From assembly GCA_027051315.1 (NCBI GenBank), contig JALTZE010000023.1:1-6556 (forward strand): DNA of 6,556 bases, read 5' to 3'. The DNA is from Micavibrio sp. (lineage in GTDB: Bacteria > Pseudomonadota > Alphaproteobacteria > Micavibrionales > Micavibrionaceae). The notes under the pieces were generated by a model. The model saw only the letters and a program-made list of their open reading frames with translations, did no database searches and was not told the origin of the DNA. Below, piece after piece: positions 1 to 6,556 of the stretch (position 1 is its first letter; every line of letters begins with the position of its first letter). A program made the translations under genes and the position numbers.

Positions 1-1
1 A

Positions 2-1153
2 TCTAATTTAAACCACAAGCAGATAATTGAAAATTCATCTAGGATTGTTATAAAGATAGGCTCTGTTCTTGTAACAAATGAAGATGATGGAACAATTAAG
101 AAAAGCTGGTTGGAGTGTCTTGCTGAAGATATAAATGAACTTATAAATATAAGAAATAAGCAAGTCATTATAGTTTCATCAGGTTCAATTTCTTTGGGAA
201 GAAAATATTTTGAATTATCTCTTAAAGCAAATAAAAGTAAATTTAAAATAGAGCAAAAACAAGCCGCAGCATCAATAGGTCAGATAGAATTAATAAATAC
301 GTTTTATAATAGTTTTAAAGATAAGGGTATAAACATATCACAAATATTGTTATCACCATTTGATACAGAAGATAGAAGAGCTCATCTTAATGCTAGAGCA
401 ACTTTAAATACCCTACTCCAAAATAACATAGTGCCAATAATAAATGAAAATGACACTGTAACAACGCAAGAAATAAGATTTGGTGATAATGATAGATTGG
501 CGGCTAGAGTGGCTCAGATGGTTGGGGCTGACCTTCTAATTTTGTTATCTACTATTGATGGATTATATACCGATGACCCAAAAAAAATGAATAAGCAAGC
601 AAAGCATATTCCAGTCGTGGAAAAAATAGATGACCGTCATTTAGAAATGGGAAAAGATGTTAGATATGGTATTTCTACAGGTGGAATGAGAAGCAAAATA
701 CAAGCTGCTATTATTGCGGTTAACTCAGGAACAAACATGATTATTGCAAATGGCACATGCAATAATCCATTGAATAGGCTGATTAATGATATTGATGTAA
801 AATCTACTTGTTTTCTTACAAAAGAAAAGCCTATGAGTGCTCGTAAAAAATGGATATTGTCGCATTTGGAGTATCAAGGTAGTGTCATTATAGACGCAGG
901 TGCGGTTCATGCTCTTAAGAATGGAAAGAGCCTGTTGCCAGTTGGAATAAAAGAAATAAGAGGAAATTTCTTAAGAGGTGATATAATAGAAATATTAGAT
1001 GAAAATAATAATGTAATTGCCATAGGAATATCATCTTATAATTCAGAAGATGGAAATAAAATTAAGGGAAAAAACAGCAAAGAAATCGAAGAAATAACAG
1101 GTTTTTCAGGTAGAGAAGAATTTATACATAGAACAAATCTGGCGCTAAGATAA
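2..1153 (+). CDS. proB: Glutamate 5-kinase with PUA domain (5' end outside window)
   Basis: ProB phosphorylates L-glutamate with ATP to gamma-glutamyl phosphate, the first and feedback-controlled step of cytoplasmic proline synthesis. The frame is open from base 2, giving 383 visible residues. The kinase nucleotide-binding start RIVIKIGS is at visible residues 14-21, so the TTG at 110 is not the real start. No ATG, GTG or TTG occurs before that motif, so the true start lies left of the window. Further amino acid kinase motifs are SSGSISLGR (59-67), QAAASIGQ, LNARATLNTLL, NENDTV, GDNDRLAAR (from 161) and STGGMRSKI. Residues from about 290 to 375 form the PUA domain (IDAGAVHAL, LPVGIKEIRGNFLRGD). 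The length fits the family (E. coli 367 residues). In many alphaproteobacteria proB follows obgE and precedes proA. Here pepN follows under its own promoter, so proA must be elsewhere. The identification is secure. Confidence 0.96.
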   Translation, partial: SNLNHKQIIENSSRIVIKIGSVLVTNEDDGTIKKSWLECLAEDINELINIRNKQVIIVSSGSISLGRKYFELSLKANKSKFKIEQKQAAASIGQIELINTFYNSFKDKGINISQILLSPFDTEDRRAHLNARATLNTLLQNNIVPIINENDTVTTQEIRFGDNDRLAARVAQMVGADLLILLSTIDGLYTDDPKKMNKQAKHIPVVEKIDDRHLEMGKDVRYGISTGGMRSKIQAAIIAVNSGTNMIIANGTCNNPLNRLINDIDVKSTCFLTKEKPMSARKKWILSHLEYQGSVIIDAGAVHALKNGKSLLPVGIKEIRGNFLRGDIIEILDENNNVIAIGISSYNSEDGNKIKGKNSKEIEEITGFSGREEFIHRTNLALR

Positions 1154-1159
1154 ATTTAA

Positions 1160-1188
1160 TTGACCCTATTATAACTAAAAAATAGAAT
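1160..1188 (+). promoter_or_regulatory. Sigma-70-type promoter of pepN with GANTC site at the -10
   Basis: In the proB-pepN gap, TTGACC (1160-1165) is followed after exactly 17 bases by TAGAAT (1183-1188). Each hexamer matches the consensus in 5 of 6 positions. Transcription would start near 1195, giving a leader of roughly 23 bases before the pepN ATG at 1218. A GANTC methylation site (GAATC, 1189-1193) directly abuts the -10 box. In Caulobacter, GcrA acts at sigma-70 promoters with methylated GANTC sites close to the core elements, so this promoter may be methylation-sensitive; that part is inference. Confidence 0.7.
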
Positions 1189-1190
1189 GA

Positions 1191-1210
1191 ATCTCTAATT
1201 TCATAGAGGT
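1191..1210 (+). promoter_or_regulatory. pepN ribosome binding site inside a small inverted repeat
   Basis: TAGAGG (1204-1209) is a good Shine-Dalgarno sequence 8 bases before the ATG at 1218 and supports that start. It also forms the 3' arm of an inverted repeat: ATCTCTA (1191-1197) can pair with TAGAGGT (1204-1210), with one G-U pair and a 6-base loop. A transcript starting near 1195 would lack most of the 5' arm. Only read-through RNA from proB could hide the site. The ribosome site is well supported; the hairpin role is speculative. Confidence 0.55.
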
Positions 1211-1217
1211 TGTTATA

Positions 1218-3800
1218 ATGTCAGAACCAAAAACAATATATTTAAAAGATTATAAAGTCCCCCCGTTTCTTGCAGAAAATATAGAGCTTGATTTTCACTT
1301 AGAAAAAGAAAAGACTACTGTAACATCTGTAGTTAAATATAAAAAGAATCCTGAAAGCTCTGATAATGATTTATATCTTAATGGTGAGGAGCTAGAGCTT
1401 ATTGAGATAGAAATAGATAATAAAATTCTGACAGAAGGTTAATATGTTTTAACGAAAGATTCTCTTACTATAAAAAATCCAAAAGATGAATTCACCCTGA
1501 AAATCATTACAAAAATATGTCCTGAGGAAAACACAGCTCTTGAAGGTCTATATAAATCTGGTGATACTTACTGCACGCAATGTGAAGCAGAAGGTTTTAG
1601 AAAGATAACTTATTTTCAAGATAGACCTGATGTGATGGCTGTTTACAAAGTAAGAATAGAGGCAGATACAAGTGATTATCCAGTACTTTTATCAAATGGA
1701 AATTTAATAAAACAAGGATACACAAAAGATGGTCGTCATTATACATTATGGCATGACCCGTTCCCTAAGCCATGCTACTTATTTGCGCTTGTAGCAGGAA
1801 ATCTTGTCAATATTTCAGATAAATATATTACAAAATCAGGTAAAAATATTGATTTGAAAATATATGTAAGGCAAGGAGATGAAAATCAGTGCCAGCATGC
1901 AATGGAGTCTTTGAAACGCGCTATGAAATGGGACGAGGAAGTTTACGGGCGCGAATATGACCTTGACTTATTCAATATAGTAGCCGTAAGTGATTTTAAT
2001 ATGGGGGCGATGGAGAACAAATCTTTAAATATATTCAATACTGCTTTAATACTTGCTCATGAGGATACTGCTACAGACCAAGATTTTCATCAAGTGGAAT
2101 CTGTTGTTGCTCATGAATATTTTCACAATTGGACGGGTAATAGAATAACTTGCCGTGATTGGTTTCAGCTCTCCTTAAAAGAAGGGTTAACTGTTTTTAG
2201 GGATCAAGAATTTTCTTCTGACATGCATTCAAGGTCTGTTCAAAGAATTGATGATGTTCAACATCTTAAAAAATACCAATTTCCAGAAGATGCAAGCCCC
2301 CTTTCCCACCCTATACGTCCTGATAATTATATTGAAATAAATAATTTTTATACAATGACTGTGTATGAAAAAGGGGCAGAAGTAATAAGAATGCTTCATA
2401 CAATTATGGGGAAAGAGAAATTTAGAAAAGCTACAGATTTATATTTTGAAAGATATGATGGTCAAGCAATAACTTGCGATGATTTTTTGGAAACTATGGA
2501 AGATGCATCAGGGATTGACCTTTCAGAATTTAGATTATGGTACAGTCAATCTGGTACACCTAAGATAGATGTAAAAACTGAATATGACGAAGATAAAAAA
2601 GAATATAAATTAATATTAAAGCAAAGTAATAATGATAAAAAACCAATGCATATACCAATAGCAACTGCTTTGTTTAATAATAATGGAGATAAAATTCTTG
2701 ATGACACTATATTGCACCTAAAAGAAGCGTCGCAAGAGTTCATATTTAATGATATTTCATCAAAGCCAATTCCCTCAATATTAAGAAATTTCTCTGCTCC
2801 CGTTATAATTAATACGGATATGACAAAAGATGATTTGCATTTTATTATGGTTCATGATGATGACGGATTTAATAAATATGAAGCAGGTCAAGAATTATCT
2901 AGAAGAGCTATAATGGAGGTTTTGAAAAATCCTGATACCCCTATTGATAATGACTATATAACATCATTTAGACATCTTGCAGAAAAAACAACGGAGGGAA
3001 AGGAAGATTTATCATTGATGGCTCGTTCTCTTTCTTTGCCTGATATTAATACTCTTATAACTATGGTTAATGAAGCAGAACCTGAAAAAATACATAATGC
3101 ACGGGAGATAGTTTACAAAGAGCTTGCCATAAAATGCGAAGATGTTTTTTCACAAATATATGATGATAATGTTGATTCGCTTGATTTTAAAAATGATGCA
3201 GCCGCAATAGCAAAAAGGGCTATAAAAAATACTGCTTTATCTTTTTTAATAAAAACTGGTAAAGGTTATGCAATTGAAACTGCAAAAACACAATTTGATA
3301 GTGCAAATAATATGACAGACCGTATTGGTGCACTTGCTGTCCTATCCCATATTGGGGGGAGAGAATATGAAGAATGTATAGAAGAATATTACGATAAATT
3401 CAATTATCATGAACTTGCTATGAATAAATGGTTTTCAATTCAATCTATGGCTATAAATGATAAAACTTTGGAAAATATACCAAAACTTACATCTCATAAG
3501 GATTTTTCATATACTAATCCTAATCGTGTACGTTCTGTGTACGCTTCATTTGCTCTTAATAATCCTGTATGTTTTCATGATAAAACTGGAAAAGGATATG
3601 AGATTCTTGCCGATGCTGTGATTAAACTTAATGATATAAATCCTCAGATAGCTTCAAGATTGCTAACTCCTATGAGAAGCTGGAAAAATTATTCAACAGA
3701 TAGGCAAGAAAAAATGAAAACAGCGATGGAAAAAATAATAAATATTCCGAATCTGTCTAATGACGTTTTTGAAATAGTGAGTAAGAGCTTAAATGGTTGA
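1218..3800 (+). pseudogene. pepN: Aminopeptidase N (M1 family), full length but with an in-frame TAA at codon 75
   Basis: PepN is a cytoplasmic zinc aminopeptidase that removes N-terminal residues from peptides. The frame from 1218 to 3800 encodes 860 positions (E. coli PepN 870) and is broken only by TAA at 1440-1442. It therefore appears as a 74-residue piece (1218-1442) and an open stretch from 1443, whose first ATG is at 1632. Family motifs, numbered over the full frame, are the substrate-site Gln121 and Glu123 in QCEAEGFR, GAMEN at 263-267, zinc ligands HEYFH (His299, His303) with Glu322, and catalytic Tyr383. From the substrate site onward these sit two positions after the E. coli residues, so TAA replaces one residue and no frameshift is involved. 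Met139 (1632) lacks a Shine-Dalgarno sequence and lies inside the conserved DRPDV stretch. Starting there would lose Gln121 and Glu123, so that product should not work. TAA is a normal stop in neighbouring genes, so recoding is unlikely. The cause is a recent nonsense mutation or a sequence error. Confidence 0.9.
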
Positions 3801-4410
3801 TAATCCTGATTTTTCTATTGAAGAATCTTACAATACAAGTTGTTGTGGTATAGATGAAGCAGGTAGAGGAACTCTGGTTGGTCCTGTGGTTGCGGCATGT
3901 GTATTTATACCGAAAGAAAATAAAAACTTACCTATATGGAATGAGATAAATGATAGTAAAAAACTATCTGCTAAAAAGAGAGAATATCTATATGATAAAA
4001 TAAGGCAGTCATGTTACTGCGGTATAGGTCAAGCAACTATTGAGGAAATAGATGATATTAATATTCTCAATGCTACTATGCTTGCTATGAAAGAATCATA
4101 TAAAAATATGGAGTTTTCTACTGAGATTTCTCTTATTGATGGTAATAGAGCACCTGAAATAGAAAATAATATACAAACCATTATAAAAGGAGATTCTAAA
4201 TCAATATCTATTGCTGCGGCTTCTATAATTGCAAAAGTCTACAGAGATAACCTCTTGAAAAAATTAGGAGAAGAATATCCAGAATATAAGTGGGATAAAA
4301 ATTCTGGTTATGGGACAAAGGAACATTTAGAAGCAATATACAAATATGGCATTACTCCTTATCATAGGAAAAGCTTTGCTCCGATAAAAAATATTATAAA
4401 AGCAGCGTAA
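3793..4410 (+). CDS. rnhB: Ribonuclease HII
   Basis: RNase HII cuts RNA in RNA-DNA hybrids and starts removal of single ribonucleotides misincorporated in DNA, using divalent metal ions in the cytoplasm. The 205-residue length is typical (E. coli 198). The four acidic catalytic residues are visible: Asp21 and Glu22 in GIDEAGRG, Asp116 in LIDGN, and Asp152 in AKVYRD. The GRG substrate loop is at 24-26, followed by Thr27 where Pro is usual. GDSKSISIAAASIIAK and SGYGTKEH are also family hallmarks. The ATG overlaps the pepN stop by 8 bases, with a weak AAGAG (3783-3787) 5 bases upstream, so it is probably cotranscribed and translationally coupled to pepN. The early stop in pepN could therefore reduce RnhB if it is real. 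ccrM follows after 84 bases. Confidence 0.96.
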   Translation: MVDNPDFSIEESYNTSCCGIDEAGRGTLVGPVVAACVFIPKENKNLPIWNEINDSKKLSAKKREYLYDKIRQSCYCGIGQATIEEIDDINILNATMLAMKESYKNMEFSTEISLIDGNRAPEIENNIQTIIKGDSKSISIAAASIIAKVYRDNLLKKLGEEYPEYKWDKNSGYGTKEHLEAIYKYGITPYHRKSFAPIKNIIKAA

Positions 4411-4423
4411 TATAGCTTGACCT

Positions 4424-6422
<1,999 letters not shown>

Positions 6423-6427
6423 TTGCA

Positions 6428-6433
6428 CTCCTT
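6428..6433 (-). promoter_or_regulatory. Strong Shine-Dalgarno that fixes the start of the exported protein
   Basis: On the minus strand AAGGAG (6433 to 6428) lies 5 bases before the ATG at 6422-6420, ideal spacing. The upstream in-frame GTG at 6428-6426 begins within this same element, so it cannot be the start served by it. The gene should therefore start at 6422, two codons shorter than the longest open frame. Confidence 0.85.
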
Positions 6434-6556
6434 AAGAATAAGATGACTATATTATATGTTATCATATATTAATATATTCTATAAAAAATAAAATATTTTA
6501 AGATTTTGTACAAAACAAACAAATATATTTACTTTAAAAGCATATTTACACTATAT
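6429..6556. other. AT-rich upstream region of the exported-protein gene
   Basis: This non-coding stretch runs to the window edge and is extremely AT-rich. On the minus strand a perfect TATAAT (6456-6451) lies about 29 bases before the ATG, but no recognisable -35 is at the right distance. Two perfect palindromes are present: TTTTGTACAAAA (6504-6515) and ATATATTAATATAT (6464-6477). The first is less likely to arise by chance and could be a regulator site; the second is low-complexity. No open frame or RNA gene is visible. Confidence 0.4.

Noticed and set aside
725..910. Minus-strand 61-codon frame inside proB
   Set aside because: It lies wholly within a conserved gene, has no homology features, and is a shadow of the coding strand. 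The same holds for 2546-2743 inside pepN, and for the plus-strand frames at 5680-5874 and 6163-6399 inside the exported-protein gene.
1632..3800. A shorter stand-alone aminopeptidase starting at ATG 1632
   Set aside because: The ATG has no Shine-Dalgarno sequence, lies inside the conserved DRPDV-MAVYK stretch, and homology continues upstream in the same frame to 1218. The shorter product would lack the substrate-site Gln and Glu.
6464..6477. ATATATTAATATAT palindrome as an operator or origin element
   Set aside because: It is built only of alternating A and T in low-complexity sequence, so a perfect palindrome here carries little information.
6451..6479. Complete sigma-70 promoter for the minus-strand gene using TATAAT at 6456-6451
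   Set aside because: No hexamer resembling TTGACA is found 16 to 18 bases upstream, and TATAAT-like strings are expected by chance in this near-pure AT stretch.

Overview
This AT-rich window (about 30% GC by eye) comes from a low-GC alphaproteobacterium. The main evidence is a full-length CcrM-type GANTC adenine methyltransferase directly downstream of rnhB, a pairing I recall as common in Alphaproteobacteria. The aminopeptidase N is of the proteobacterial PepN type. I cannot name the genus. No RNA genes, insertion sequences, CRISPR arrays or phage genes are visible, and every gene but one is ordinary housekeeping.

Layout from left to right. Positions 2-1153 hold proB (glutamate 5-kinase with a C-terminal PUA domain), whose start codon lies outside the window. 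A 64-base gap follows, carrying a near-consensus sigma-70 promoter, and then pepN (1218-3800). pepN reads as one frame from end to end but has an in-frame TAA at codon 75. Its 3' end overlaps rnhB (3793-4410, RNase HII) by 8 bases. An 84-base gap with a candidate promoter and five GANTC sites precedes ccrM (4495-5574). The last gene is on the minus strand (6422-5571) and encodes an unrecognised exported protein whose stop overlaps the ccrM stop. The final 128 bases are very AT-rich, non-coding, and hold that gene's upstream region.

The genes serve proline synthesis (ProB), peptide turnover (PepN), removal of RNA from DNA (RNase HII) and cell-cycle-linked DNA methylation (CcrM). The most interesting parts are regulatory. 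CcrM target sites are packed into ccrM's own promoter and leader, and another target site touches the pepN -10 box, suggesting methylation-sensitive (CcrM/GcrA-type) control. The other points of note are the single nonsense codon in an otherwise intact pepN, the convergent ccrM/hypothetical overlap, and the uncharacterised secreted protein. I found no convincing new multi-gene system.
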